Of a DNA stretch of 46,279 nucleotides, positions 28,089 through 37,166 are shown one piece after another. Source of the stretch: Gammaproteobacteria bacterium (GTDB taxonomy: Bacteria; Pseudomonadota; Gammaproteobacteria; Magnimaribacterales; TMED112); NCBI GenBank assembly GCA_002690945.1, contig NZGL01000007.1, positions 43,624 through 89,902 of the forward strand. Reading direction: 5' to 3'. The notes below the pieces were generated by a model. That model saw only the letters and a program-made list of their open reading frames with translations. It was not told the origin of the DNA and ran no database searches. The position numbers and the translations under genes were made by a program. How positions within the stretch are numbered: position 1 is the first letter of the stretch; each line of letters opens with the position of its first letter.

Positions 28089-28733
28089 CTAAATAAGCCC
28101 TTTATCGCTTATCTTTAGCATTTTATCAGCCCTTTCGGCAAAAGATATATCATGTGTAGCATATATCACCAGAGACTTATTTTTCTTTGCGTAATTAAGA
28201 ATAAAATCTTGAATGATCAAACTGTTAGATTGATCTAAATTACCTGTAGGTTCATCTAAAATCAGTATCTTAGGTTTTGCTGCTAAAGCTCTAGCAATAG
28301 ATGCCCTTTGCTTTTCTCCACCCGATATATTGGATGGAAATTTATCTTTGATATGTACTATTTCAAGTTCCTTAAGAATCTTTTTAATAGCCCCATTATC
28401 ATGACCAAAACAACTGGCTAGACAGTTTTCAAAAACAGTTAAATTTTCAAGAAGGTAGTGAAATTGATATGCAAATCCAAAAAGAGCCTTTCTTAGCTTA
28501 CTTTTTGCTTCAGCCCCGGCATTATATAGCTCTATGCCATTAACATTTAAAGACCCTTCATCAAAGTTATCTAGCCCAGATAATAGGTTTAAAAGCGTTG
28601 TTTTTCCTGATCCTGAAGGACCAACAATGCTATATGAAGTCGAAGCATCGAAGTTTATTGAAAGATTTTTGAATACCTCTTGCTCAGAAGACTTATCTTT
28701 ATAAACCTTAGATATCTTGCTTACTTTTATCAT
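28089..28733 (-). CDS. lolD: LolD-type lipoprotein-releasing ABC ATPase
   Basis: This ATPase drives release of outer-membrane lipoproteins from the inner membrane. The 214-residue protein has Walker A GPSGSGKT (38-45), signature SGGEKQR (about 135-141), Walker B ILILDEP (about 154-160) and the GNLDQ segment typical of the LolD/MacB group. Its ATG overlaps the stop of the permease gene (ATGA), and it lies two bases before msbA-lpxK. The neighbouring permease and envelope context support LolD over a general MacB-type exporter. Confidence 0.92.
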   Translation of the reverse strand: MIKVSKISKVYKDKSSEQEVFKNLSINFDASTSYSIVGPSGSGKTTLLNLLSGLDNFDEGSLNVNGIELYNAGAEAKSKLRKALFGFAYQFHYLLENLTVFENCLASCFGHDNGAIKKILKELEIVHIKDKFPSNISGGEKQRASIARALAAKPKILILDEPTGNLDQSNSLIIQDFILNYAKKNKSLVIYATHDISFAERADKMLKISDKGLI

Positions 28734-29953
28734 GAGTGGTTGATTATGTTAATAGGGTTGGTATTTGCTGCTTTTCTTGCAGGTATAAGGCCAAAAAGCA
28801 TCAACAAAATGAATGTAAAAAGATTAATCATCAAAATCTGATCAAATTTCACGATGGATGGAAAATAGTCCAGATAATAGACATCCAGCATGGATATATC
28901 GAATGTTCTAGATAAAAATAGCAAGAATTCAGTAATGTTTGAGGCAAATAGGTAACCAAGAAGGTTGCCTAAAATTATTCCAATAACCCCAACTGTAAAA
29001 ATAAGTTGAAGAAATATTAATTGAATCTGACCTCTTGAATACCCCATTGTTGTCAAAATTGCGATTTCTTTCTCATTAGTTTTTATTAAATTGTTTATTG
29101 ATATCAGTAAACTGATAATAGCCACTAGTAGTATCAAAGACATCAATAAAGAAACCATTATTTTTTCAAGTTGAACAGCTCTAAATAAGCCTCCATAAAG
29201 TTGATCCCAACTAGATAAGCGGACATCATAACCATCGTTTTCTAAGCCTGCTATCAAGTCTCTGCCTATTTCTCTAGCTATGAGCACATCAGTCACTCTA
29301 ATCTCTATACCTTCACCATTTATGGGCTTTATGAAGCTTTTAAATAGCTCATTGTCTATGAGTGCATATCCTTGATCTACCTCTGACCCAACTGAGAAGA
29401 TTCCTGATACTTTAAAAGAAATAATTCTTGGTATGCCTATCAAAGGGTTAGATTCATTAATATTGACAAGTTTAACGCTATCTCCAGGGCCTACATTCAA
29501 ATCATAAGCTAAAGCTTCACCCAGAATGATGTTTGAGCCTAGCTTTAAGCCTTCTAAGGATCCTATAAGCATATTATCTGGGATAATAGATATTTCAGAA
29601 TCTTTAGAGGTGCCTTTTAAATTTATGCCTTTAGAAACATCATTATTGTTAATAACAATTTGGGTAGAAAGATATGGCGCAACATCTATGACATCAGGAT
29701 GTGTTTTTAATTGTTCAGCAACTATCTCGAGATTCTCAAAACCGCCCTCTTTCTCTAGTGTTATATGGGGAATTACTCCCAGAATTCTATTCTGCAGCTC
29801 CCTTTCAAAACCATTCATTATAGAAAGCACAACAATCAATACAGCAGTACCGATCCCAATACCTAAGGTGGTGAGAGTAGTTAAGGAAGATAGTTTCTTG
29901 CTGCCCTTTTGAAATAGATACCTAAAAGATATTTTGCTTAGAAAAGTGTTCAA
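28730..29953 (-). CDS. LolC/LolE-type lipoprotein-releasing permease, single copy here
   Basis: A 407-residue FtsX/MacB-type permease with one N-terminal helix (about residues 20-45), a large periplasmic domain and three C-terminal helices. The N-terminal SFRYLFQKGSKKLSSLTTLTTLGIG is typical of LolC/LolE (residues about 9-33). Only one permease precedes lolD, whereas E. coli has LolC and LolE flanking LolD; some bacteria use one homodimeric permease (LolF), and this may be such a case unless a second gene lies elsewhere. The probable start is TTG 29953, overlapping the aldehyde dehydrogenase stop as TTGA. Confidence 0.9.
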   Translation of the reverse strand: MNTFLSKISFRYLFQKGSKKLSSLTTLTTLGIGIGTAVLIVVLSIMNGFERELQNRILGVIPHITLEKEGGFENLEIVAEQLKTHPDVIDVAPYLSTQIVINNNDVSKGINLKGTSKDSEISIIPDNMLIGSLEGLKLGSNIILGEALAYDLNVGPGDSVKLVNINESNPLIGIPRIISFKVSGIFSVGSEVDQGYALIDNELFKSFIKPINGEGIEIRVTDVLIAREIGRDLIAGLENDGYDVRLSSWDQLYGGLFRAVQLEKIMVSLLMSLILLVAIISLLISINNLIKTNEKEIAILTTMGYSRGQIQLIFLQLIFTVGVIGIILGNLLGYLFASNITEFLLFLSRTFDISMLDVYYLDYFPSIVKFDQILMINLFTFILLMLFGLIPARKAANTNPINIINHS

Positions 29954-31347
29954 CTGAGCTTCTTCATTATCTTCGATAAGATACCAAATGCTTTGCCTCT
30001 TGGAGGACGCATTACAGAAAGTACAGCATCAGATTTCGTTTGATAATAAATGCCTCGTAAATTTGAGAAATTAAGAAATCCTTCATGTCCAAAATAATAA
30101 CCATATCCAGATGGTCCTACTCCACCAAATGGGAGGTGTGATTGCATTAAATGGAACATAGTATCGTTAATTGTAACTCCACCTGAACGTGTATTATTGA
30201 TGACGAAATCTTGTTCTGATTTTTTATTACCAAAGAAATAAAGACCTAGTGGATGGTCATGAGCATTGATATATTCAACTACCTCTGATAATTCATCGTA
30301 TAGTTTTATTGGTAAAAGAGGACCAAAAATCTCTTCTTGCATAACTTGCATTGAGTCATCTACATTCATAATGACTTTGGTTGTCATTGTATCTTTAGGT
30401 TCGGAATCAAATCCTCCTAAACTAATTACTTTAGCGCCCTTCAATTTCGCATCTTCTAAGTAGGATCTCATTCTATTAAAGTGGTGATTATTGACCATCG
30501 ATGTGTAATCATCCTCATTACCGTCTGGGTAGAAATCTGCAAATACATTTTTCAACTCACTAATAAATTTATCTTCAAGACCTCTTTTCAAAAACACATA
30601 GTCTGGCGATAAGCATATCTGCCCAGCATTTAATGTTTTAACAAACATGATTCTTTTAGCCACCAAACTAAGGTCAGCATCTTCTGCAATGATAGTTGGA
30701 CTTTTTCCTCCAAGCTCTAGTGTTGTGGGAACCAGATTGTTAGCAGTATTCGCTAATACTTTTTTAGCGACTCTATTACTTCCTGTGTAGAGAAGGTGAT
30801 CAAAAGGCATAGAAGTAAATTCTGCGCCTACTTCTGGGCCTCCAAGAAAAACTGCAAATTCAGATTTATCAAAATACTTTTCTACTGCCTCCTTCATTAC
30901 CTGCGATGTATGGGGTGTAAATTCTGATGGCTTAGCCATAATTTTATTTCCAGCAGCAAGGATAGAAGCAGCTGGATAGAAAACCATGCCAACAGGGAAG
31001 TTCCATGGAGCGATAATTCCAACACTACCCAATGGCATAGGCTTCATAATTGTTTTTGCCCCCATGAGTCCTGTTCCAAATGATGGTGTTCTTTTTGATG
31101 GTTTCATCCATTTTTTTAGATTTTTCAAAGTAAATGCAAAATTTCTAATGCTCTGATCAATTTCAGACGTTCTTATTTCGTGATGAGATCTGTTCTTATA
31201 ATCTTGGTTTAGGGCTTCAATAATTTGATCGTCATGGGTCTCGATAAGCGCCATACATCTCTTGAGGCTATCTACTCTTTGATTATATGTAGGCGGCCCA
31301 TCTTTTATAAAAGCTTTTTTTTGCAAGTCTAAAGTTTCTTTCATCAT
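29950..31347 (-). CDS. NAD(P)-dependent aldehyde dehydrogenase, coniferyl-aldehyde type
   Basis: A 465-residue aldehyde dehydrogenase that oxidises an aldehyde to its acid. I set the start at ATG 31347, which overlaps the hemH stop as ATGA; an upstream in-frame ATG would run 40 bases into hemH. Catalytic landmarks are PWNFPVGM, the general-base Glu in TLELGGKSP, the nucleophile in NAGQICLSPDYV and the C-terminal LPFGGVGPSGYGYYFGHEGF. The overall pattern is that of class 3 / coniferyl aldehyde dehydrogenases; fatty aldehydes are an alternative substrate. The membrane-type C-terminus seen in fatty aldehyde dehydrogenases is not evident. Its place between hemH and the Lol genes gives no functional clue. 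Confidence 0.92.
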   Translation of the reverse strand: MMKETLDLQKKAFIKDGPPTYNQRVDSLKRCMALIETHDDQIIEALNQDYKNRSHHEIRTSEIDQSIRNFAFTLKNLKKWMKPSKRTPSFGTGLMGAKTIMKPMPLGSVGIIAPWNFPVGMVFYPAASILAAGNKIMAKPSEFTPHTSQVMKEAVEKYFDKSEFAVFLGGPEVGAEFTSMPFDHLLYTGSNRVAKKVLANTANNLVPTTLELGGKSPTIIAEDADLSLVAKRIMFVKTLNAGQICLSPDYVFLKRGLEDKFISELKNVFADFYPDGNEDDYTSMVNNHHFNRMRSYLEDAKLKGAKVISLGGFDSEPKDTMTTKVIMNVDDSMQVMQEEIFGPLLPIKLYDELSEVVEYINAHDHPLGLYFFGNKKSEQDFVINNTRSGGVTINDTMFHLMQSHLPFGGVGPSGYGYYFGHEGFLNFSNLRGIYYQTKSDAVLSVMRPPRGKAFGILSKIMKKLS

Positions 31348-32360
31348 AATTTTTTCACCATACCTTCTATACATTTTACCCAATTATCATCCGAATTGAG
31401 AGATGGTACATAATCTAGTTTTTGACCACCCTTTTCAATAAATAGTTCCTCATATTCAACTCCTATTTCGAATATTGTTTCTAAGCAATCGCCAGTAAAA
31501 GAAGGAGATACAACCAATATATTCTTAATCCCATGATCAGCAAAGTCCTCTATAACTTTATCAGAAAATGGCTTAACCCAATTTGAGCTTAATCTAGATT
31601 GAAATGCAGTAATAGCCTTCTCCTTATCAATATCTAATTTATTTAGTAATAGTTTCGTTGTTTCATAACAAGCAGCTTTATAGCAATGATGATTATCTCC
31701 ACTTACACCATTCTCACAATTTCTATCATCACACTTACCTGTTTTGTATGTATCGTCCAATTGACTCATTGGCAAACCGTGATAACTAAACACAATCTTG
31801 TCATAAGAGTCTAAATCGAATTTAAGAATGTTTTCTTTGAAAGCTTCGAGAAAATCTTCATTATCATAAAACTGACTTACAGTTTTTATGGACGGAATAA
31901 CATTCCATTTTGATATCTTTTTTAATGCATAGTCTAAGAAAGAGCCATTTGCTGCCGAAGAGTATTGTGGAAAGACAGGTATCAAGATAATCTCTTCATA
32001 CCCCTTCTTTTCGAAACTTGCCAACCTATTATCAAGTGAGGGATTCTTATACCGCATAGCATATTCCACATCATAAGAATCTTGTAAAGCATATCTAACT
32101 TTCTTAGTAAGATCTTCCATATGAAATTTCAAAGGAGATCCTCGCTCGGTCCATAATTCTTTATAACTCTTGGATGATGAAAATGTTCTGGTAGGAACGA
32201 TGATCAAATTAACAAGAAGAAATCTTAAAAAAGATGGCAAGGAACTAAGCACTCTCCCATCACCAAGAAATTGACTTAGATAACTAGCAACATCAAACCA
32301 TGATGGGCTATCAGGAGTACCAAGACTAATCAATAGAACTGCTTTTTTGTTCTTGCTCAT
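31344..32360 (-). CDS. hemH: Ferrochelatase
   Basis: HemH inserts Fe2+ into protoporphyrin IX, the last step of haem synthesis. The 338-residue protein has the family start LLISLGTPDSP, the metal-ligand His194 in FSYHGLPMS and the catalytic Glu in GDCLETIFEIG. A cysteine-rich insertion occurs at about 210-231 (Cys210, Cys215, Cys226, Cys231), which could bind a metal or an Fe-S cluster; cluster-binding ferrochelatases exist, but their ligands are usually placed differently. It follows trpS by 15 bases and overlaps the aldehyde dehydrogenase by four. Haem would be needed by the DUF3445 protein encoded at 37674. Confidence 0.96.
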   Translation of the reverse strand: MSKNKKAVLLISLGTPDSPSWFDVASYLSQFLGDGRVLSSLPSFLRFLLVNLIIVPTRTFSSSKSYKELWTERGSPLKFHMEDLTKKVRYALQDSYDVEYAMRYKNPSLDNRLASFEKKGYEEIILIPVFPQYSSAANGSFLDYALKKISKWNVIPSIKTVSQFYDNEDFLEAFKENILKFDLDSYDKIVFSYHGLPMSQLDDTYKTGKCDDRNCENGVSGDNHHCYKAACYETTKLLLNKLDIDKEKAITAFQSRLSSNWVKPFSDKVIEDFADHGIKNILVVSPSFTGDCLETIFEIGVEYEELFIEKGGQKLDYVPSLNSDDNWVKCIEGMVKKL

Positions 32361-32375
32361 AAGTAAAATTTATTG

Positions 32376-33371
32376 CTAAAGTTTTTTGATACCAACAAGA
32401 TCTTTTACTTTCGCAATAAGAGCTTGAGTATGATTTCTTACTTCTTTAGCATTGGTTTGTAGAATCTCTTCTGTATCAGATTTCTGCGCCTCTAACTCTA
32501 GATATTTGGCTCTAATAGGCTTAATCAAGTCATTTAAATCACTAAATACAATATTCTTTGCATCGCCCCAACTAATGCCATCTTCATATTTATGCTTCAT
32601 ATCTTCTATTTGGCTATCAGTGGCAAAGGAGCTATATATTGAGAACAGAGTGTTATTTTTCCAATCTTTCTTTTCACCTGGCTCCTGAGAGTTTGTAACT
32701 ATTGTCATAATTGATTTTTTCAGATCCTTTTCAGTAGAAAGAATAGGAACAATATTGTTGTAACTTTTTGACATCTTTCTGCCATCTGTGCCTAGAACAG
32801 TTTTTTCCTCGTTTATTACAGCTTCAGGTATATTGAATGCCTCGCCATATTTTCTATTAAATTTCTCAGCAATATCTCTTGCTATTTCAAGGTGTTGTTT
32901 CTGATCTTTGCCTACTGGAACATGTGTAGCATTTGGAGCCAAAATATCACAAGCCATTAATAATGGATAAGAGAAAAGACCCATTGATATCCCTTCATCA
33001 GTGTCTTTTTTACCACTTTCTTTATTAATGTCTATTGCAGCTTTGTATGCATGTGAGCGATTAAGGAGGCCTTTCTCAGCCACACAACTCAGAATCCAAG
33101 CTAATTCTGTTATTTCAGGCACATCAGACTGTCTATAGAAATAAGTTTTTTGAGGGTCTAGTCCTGACGCCATCCATGCTAGAGCGATGCCGTGTGTTAA
33201 TTGATTTAGTTGCTCTGGATCTGAAACTTTTATAAGAGCATGCAAATCAGCAATAAACAAAAATGATTCACATTTTTCATCTAATAGCTCTAGAGATGGT
33301 TTAATTGCTCCTATATAATTTCCTAAGTGAGGATAGCCACTTGGAGTTATACCTGTTAAAATCCGTTTCAT
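32376..33371 (-). CDS. trpS: Tryptophanyl-tRNA synthetase
   Basis: TrpS charges tRNA-Trp. The 331-residue class Ic synthetase has the HIGH-type motif PSGYPHLGNY at about residues 10-19 and the KMSKS loop in GRKMSKSYNN at about 196-205, with normal bacterial length. It is the first gene of the ten-gene minus-strand string; its promoter should lie in the 46-base gap to the divergent DUF349 gene. Confidence 0.98.
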   Translation of the reverse strand: MKRILTGITPSGYPHLGNYIGAIKPSLELLDEKCESFLFIADLHALIKVSDPEQLNQLTHGIALAWMASGLDPQKTYFYRQSDVPEITELAWILSCVAEKGLLNRSHAYKAAIDINKESGKKDTDEGISMGLFSYPLLMACDILAPNATHVPVGKDQKQHLEIARDIAEKFNRKYGEAFNIPEAVINEEKTVLGTDGRKMSKSYNNIVPILSTEKDLKKSIMTIVTNSQEPGEKKDWKNNTLFSIYSSFATDSQIEDMKHKYEDGISWGDAKNIVFSDLNDLIKPIRAKYLELEAQKSDTEEILQTNAKEVRNHTQALIAKVKDLVGIKKL

Positions 33372-33417
33372 TCAAATAGTATTTGTTTGAGATTATAAAT
33401 AAAATTCTGATAAATTT

Positions 33418-34836
33418 GTGGTAGAGAAGACAATTAATCTAAATCAACAGTTAAATGACATAGAGCAACTGTTTGCTTCCGGTCATATTAAAAAAGCGCA
33501 AAAAGACCTTAGGAAGCTAAATTCTTTATTTCCTAGAGGCAAACCTATTCCATCCAGGTTTAGGCATAAATTTCAAAGATTAAACTTTACGGCGAAGGAG
33601 TATGATGATTGGGCTGAGTTTGCAACATCAGATAAACGAAGTGAATTAATTAATACAGTCAACGGACTCGCTAATCAAAAACTTGAACCTCGTAAACTTG
33701 CTAACCAGATTAATTCATTGCAGAAACAATGGCAGAACCTCGATCAACATGGAAAAACAGCTAGTAAAGAAAAGTGGGCTATTTTTAAAGAAGCTTGCGA
33801 AAAAGCTTGGGCTCCATGCAAGAATTATTTCAATGAACTAGAAAGTAATAAAGAACAAAATAAAACAAAAAAATTAAACCTTTTAAGAGACATGGATGTT
33901 TTCCCTGAAGGCAAGACAGCAGAAAGCATTACCGTGATTCAAATTGTGAACTTCTTAAAAGGGATTCATGATAAATGGAAATTATTCTCCCCTGTTCCCG
34001 ATGGAGACTTTCAAGATTTAAATAAGAGTTTCAAAGATTCTAGAAACAAAATTAATCAACTTTTGGAAGAAGTTGAAAAATTCAATAAAGGCAAAAAAGA
34101 AGAGATTATTTCCGAAGTTAAATCCTTGAGCAAAGATGATATTGATGCATCAGTAATGAGAATTAGAGAACTTCAAGATATATGGAGAACATTAGGACCA
34201 GCTGGCAAGAAATTAGATCCACAAGTTAATGAAAATTTTACAAACGTATGTGATGAGCTGTTAAAGATTAAAGATAAAGAGTTAGATGAATCTAGAGGCA
34301 TAATGGAATCGATAATTAAAGATCTAAGAGATAAAGTAATTGCTCCAGGTGAAGCAGAACAGAAGTTTGTTGAATTAGAAAATCTGCAAGGTACCAATGA
34401 AGAGAAAAAATTTAAGAAAGCAATCAGAGATTTTGCCATGTTGCAGAAGAACGAGAAAGCACAAGAAAAACTTAAATCTTATCAGGAACTTTTTGAGCAA
34501 TTAATTGAAAATGGCTCCGCAAAAGTCTCTAAAGAATTAATACCTGATTTTATAAATGGAGAGCCAAAAGAATCCATGGATCTTAATGAGGCATCTATCA
34601 GATTTCAGATGTTTGCTGGGTTAGATCCTATAGGGCCAAAAGAGATGGTATCTAGAGTTAAATTTGAAGAACTGAAAAATAGATTCACTGAAAAATCAAT
34701 CGATATGAATGAAAAATTAAAAGAACACTTCACCAATCTTGTTTATTCAAAAGGGATTGCCAATAAAAAAGAATCAGTTGAAGTAAAAAAGGCTATGATA
34801 AGAGCTTTGAAAAAGGTAGAACAACTTCTTCCTTAG
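33418..34836 (+). CDS. DUF349 repeat protein
   Basis: A 472-residue, highly charged, mostly helical protein with no signal peptide, so cytoplasmic. Several DUF349-type helical repeats are visible, recognisable by W-x-x-LGPAGKK and by IFKEACEKAWAPCKNYF-like segments. It probably forms elongated coiled-coil bundles. The family is common in gammaproteobacteria, and its role is poorly defined. The start is GTG 33418, giving MVEKTINLNQQL; no ATG is nearby. It is divergent from trpS and overlaps the facing esterase gene by four bases at its 3' end. Confidence 0.85.
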   Translation: MVEKTINLNQQLNDIEQLFASGHIKKAQKDLRKLNSLFPRGKPIPSRFRHKFQRLNFTAKEYDDWAEFATSDKRSELINTVNGLANQKLEPRKLANQINSLQKQWQNLDQHGKTASKEKWAIFKEACEKAWAPCKNYFNELESNKEQNKTKKLNLLRDMDVFPEGKTAESITVIQIVNFLKGIHDKWKLFSPVPDGDFQDLNKSFKDSRNKINQLLEEVEKFNKGKKEEIISEVKSLSKDDIDASVMRIRELQDIWRTLGPAGKKLDPQVNENFTNVCDELLKIKDKELDESRGIMESIIKDLRDKVIAPGEAEQKFVELENLQGTNEEKKFKKAIRDFAMLQKNEKAQEKLKSYQELFEQLIENGSAKVSKELIPDFINGEPKESMDLNEASIRFQMFAGLDPIGPKEMVSRVKFEELKNRFTEKSIDMNEKLKEHFTNLVYSKGIANKKESVEVKKAMIRALKKVEQLLP

Positions 34837-35852
34837 AGCCCTCTTATCTCCTCTACTATCCCAAGCGTCGCACTTTTTGCCTGTCTTAATCTACTAAAAG
34901 TCACAAAGCCATGAAACAGATCTGGGTAATGTACTTGAGAGACTTCATTTCCCTGACTTTTTAGATGCTTGGCATAATCTTTACCCTCATCACATAAAGG
35001 GTCAAATCCAGCAGTAATTACTGATGTTTTAGTTTGAAAATTAGTTTTATTTATTTGTTTAAGCAAATTAAATCTAGGATCCTGATTATTTTCTTGGTCG
35101 TGTCTTAGCTGTTCCCAAAACCAATTCATTGCTGCTTTAGTTAAAAGATAATTTTCTTTGAATAATTCCATTGACTCAAACTTTAAAGAAGGACATGTCA
35201 TTGGATAAATTAATATTTGCGAATATGGTAATTCATTCTCCATTGCATCAAGATGGTTTGTGAGAGATGCTGCTAAATGACCTCCGGCACTATCACCACA
35301 TAACATTATCTGTTTCTCTTTATAGCCTTTATTTTTCAACCATTGGAATGCTATATGAGCATCATTTAAGGCGTCTGGAAACTTATTTTCAGGTGCAAGA
35401 CGATACTCCAACGAATAAATTCTTATTCCTAGCTCAATAGCCATAAAGGAGACAAAATTATGATGAGTATCAACACTACCTAGTACATAGCCACCACCAT
35501 GAAAATAAAGCATAGCTTTATCAGATAAAATCTCATTCGGTGTATATTCTCTTATTGAGACATTGTCAGCATGGTCGAAGGAATGATCTTTGACTGAATA
35601 ACGATTAGCGGTATTTTCGTTTATTCTAATTTTCAATCTACTTAAATTAGCCCTAGACCTTTCAATATTTGAAAAATTTTCTGTATCAATCTTATAGCCA
35701 AAAAAATCGATGATTCTCAGAAAAGCTGCCGCTTGATAATCAAGATATTGATTCCTTATTTTTTGTCGTTTTAGTGACCAAAATGTTCTTAAAAACCAAT
35801 TAGGCAGAATAAAAAATATTGAGAGAAGTAGATTTATAAAGAAATATCTCAT
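34833..35852 (-). CDS. Alpha/beta hydrolase, hormone-sensitive-lipase-type esterase
   Basis: A 339-residue carboxylester hydrolase. The oxyanion motif is YFHGGGYVLGS, the nucleophile elbow is GDSAGGHLAA, and the acid and histidine occur in GFDPLCDEGKDY and PDLFHGF. An N-terminal hydrophobic stretch (about residues 3-24) suggests membrane attachment. HSL-type esterases act on short or medium acyl esters; the natural substrate is not evident. It is divergent from the AGMO-like hydroxylase gene across 66 bases, and both could act on lipids. The gene overlaps the DUF349 3' end by four bases. Confidence 0.93.
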   Translation of the reverse strand: MRYFFINLLLSIFFILPNWFLRTFWSLKRQKIRNQYLDYQAAAFLRIIDFFGYKIDTENFSNIERSRANLSRLKIRINENTANRYSVKDHSFDHADNVSIREYTPNEILSDKAMLYFHGGGYVLGSVDTHHNFVSFMAIELGIRIYSLEYRLAPENKFPDALNDAHIAFQWLKNKGYKEKQIMLCGDSAGGHLAASLTNHLDAMENELPYSQILIYPMTCPSLKFESMELFKENYLLTKAAMNWFWEQLRHDQENNQDPRFNLLKQINKTNFQTKTSVITAGFDPLCDEGKDYAKHLKSQGNEVSQVHYPDLFHGFVTFSRLRQAKSATLGIVEEIRGL

Positions 35853-35918
35853 TACTTATGGTTGTAATGTCCAATTTAACTATAATACTATAATTGTTAA
35901 GAGAACTTTAATTACGTC

Positions 35919-37166
35919 ATGCAAACATCGAATTTAATAGCTTATGCTGTGCCAATATTCACATTTATGATCCTGTGTGAATTCATTTATGGCTATCTTA
36001 GGAATAAAAATAACTATCGCTTAAATGACACGTTCACCAGTATTGGATTAGGCTTAATGAGCAGATACCCTACCCTGCTCAGATTTGGAGTCCAGTTCCT
36101 CGTATATAAATTTATATGGGATCAAAACTTTCATTTAGGAATACTAGATTCATATAGTCCTTTTGTTTGGGTTACGGCCTTCATAGTGTATGACATTAGC
36201 TATTATTGGATGCATAGATGCAGCCATGAAATTAAATTTTTATGGGCCACTCATGTAGTTCATCACCATGGCGAAGAATTTAACCTCTCTACGGCACTTA
36301 GACAAACAAGTACCGATTTTCTCTTTAAATGGGTTTTCTATACCCCAATTCTATTTTTAGGCGTTCCGCCAGAGATCTTCGCAACAGTAGCAGGTGTAAA
36401 TTTAATCTATCAATTTTGGGTCCATACTGAACATATTGGAAGACTTGGAATACTAGACTATATATTTGTCACGCCATCAAATCATAGAATTCATCATGCA
36501 CAAAATAAGGAGTACATAGATGCAAATTATGGCGGTGTTTTCATACTTTGGGACAGAATATTTGGTACTTTTATAGACGAAAGAAGTGATCTTAAGCCTG
36601 TATACGGCACATCGAAACCACTTAAATCTTGGAATCCACTTTGGGCAAATTTAGAGGTGTGGGTTCAAATATTCAAAGACACATGGAGAACTGAAAGATG
36701 GTCAGACAAAGTTAAGGTCTGGACTTCTCCACCTGGATGGAGACCTGATGACGTCGCAGAAAAATATCCAATTGAAAAAAATGATTTAGATAATTTTAAT
36801 AAATATGACACCAAGACGAATCTATTCTCTAAGCTTTTTGGATTTGGACAGCTTGTATTTGTGAGCATTTATACGCAAGCAGTACTATTTAATCCGGATA
36901 GCATCTCATATTTAGATAAGTTTCTAATCGGCTTTAATATCATGTCTATTCTAGTTTTTGCATCCCTTTTTTATGAAAATAAATTTTTTGCTTATTACCT
37001 AGAATTTTTTAGAGCATTATCAGTCGTGGTATTAGTTTATTTAGGTAATCTAAACTTTGTTCAGGAAATGATCCTTGGACACGCAATAATCGCAGGCATT
37101 TTATCCGGGTACGCAATCCTAACTAGAAAAAATGAGAATGTTAACGAAGCTCACGAGGCATCTTAA
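35919..37166 (+). CDS. Sterol desaturase / fatty-acid hydroxylase superfamily membrane protein (AGMO-like)
   Basis: A 415-residue di-iron membrane oxygenase. Hydrophobic helices flank three histidine clusters: HRCSH (H-x3-H), HVVHHHGEEFN (H-x2-HH) and NHRIHHAQN, with a further HTEH before the last. This arrangement and the length resemble alkylglycerol monooxygenase-type members, which have extra C-terminal helices, rather than the shorter sterol desaturases. Possible substrates are glyceryl ethers, fatty acids, carotenoids or sterols; sequence alone cannot decide. The last 26 bases overlap the facing sixA-type gene. Confidence 0.9.
   Translation: MQTSNLIAYAVPIFTFMILCEFIYGYLRNKNNYRLNDTFTSIGLGLMSRYPTLLRFGVQFLVYKFIWDQNFHLGILDSYSPFVWVTAFIVYDISYYWMHRCSHEIKFLWATHVVHHHGEEFNLSTALRQTSTDFLFKWVFYTPILFLGVPPEIFATVAGVNLIYQFWVHTEHIGRLGILDYIFVTPSNHRIHHAQNKEYIDANYGGVFILWDRIFGTFIDERSDLKPVYGTSKPLKSWNPLWANLEVWVQIFKDTWRTERWSDKVKVWTSPPGWRPDDVAEKYPIEKNDLDNFNKYDTKTNLFSKLFGFGQLVFVSIYTQAVLFNPDSISYLDKFLIGFNIMSILVFASLFYENKFFAYYLEFFRALSVVVLVYLGNLNFVQEMILGHAIIAGILSGYAILTRKNENVNEAHEAS

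Noticed and set aside
31348-31383. Upstream ATG at 31383 for the aldehyde dehydrogenase
   Set aside because: The extra 12 residues overlap hemH by 40 bases; ATG 31347 forms an ATGA junction as elsewhere in this string.
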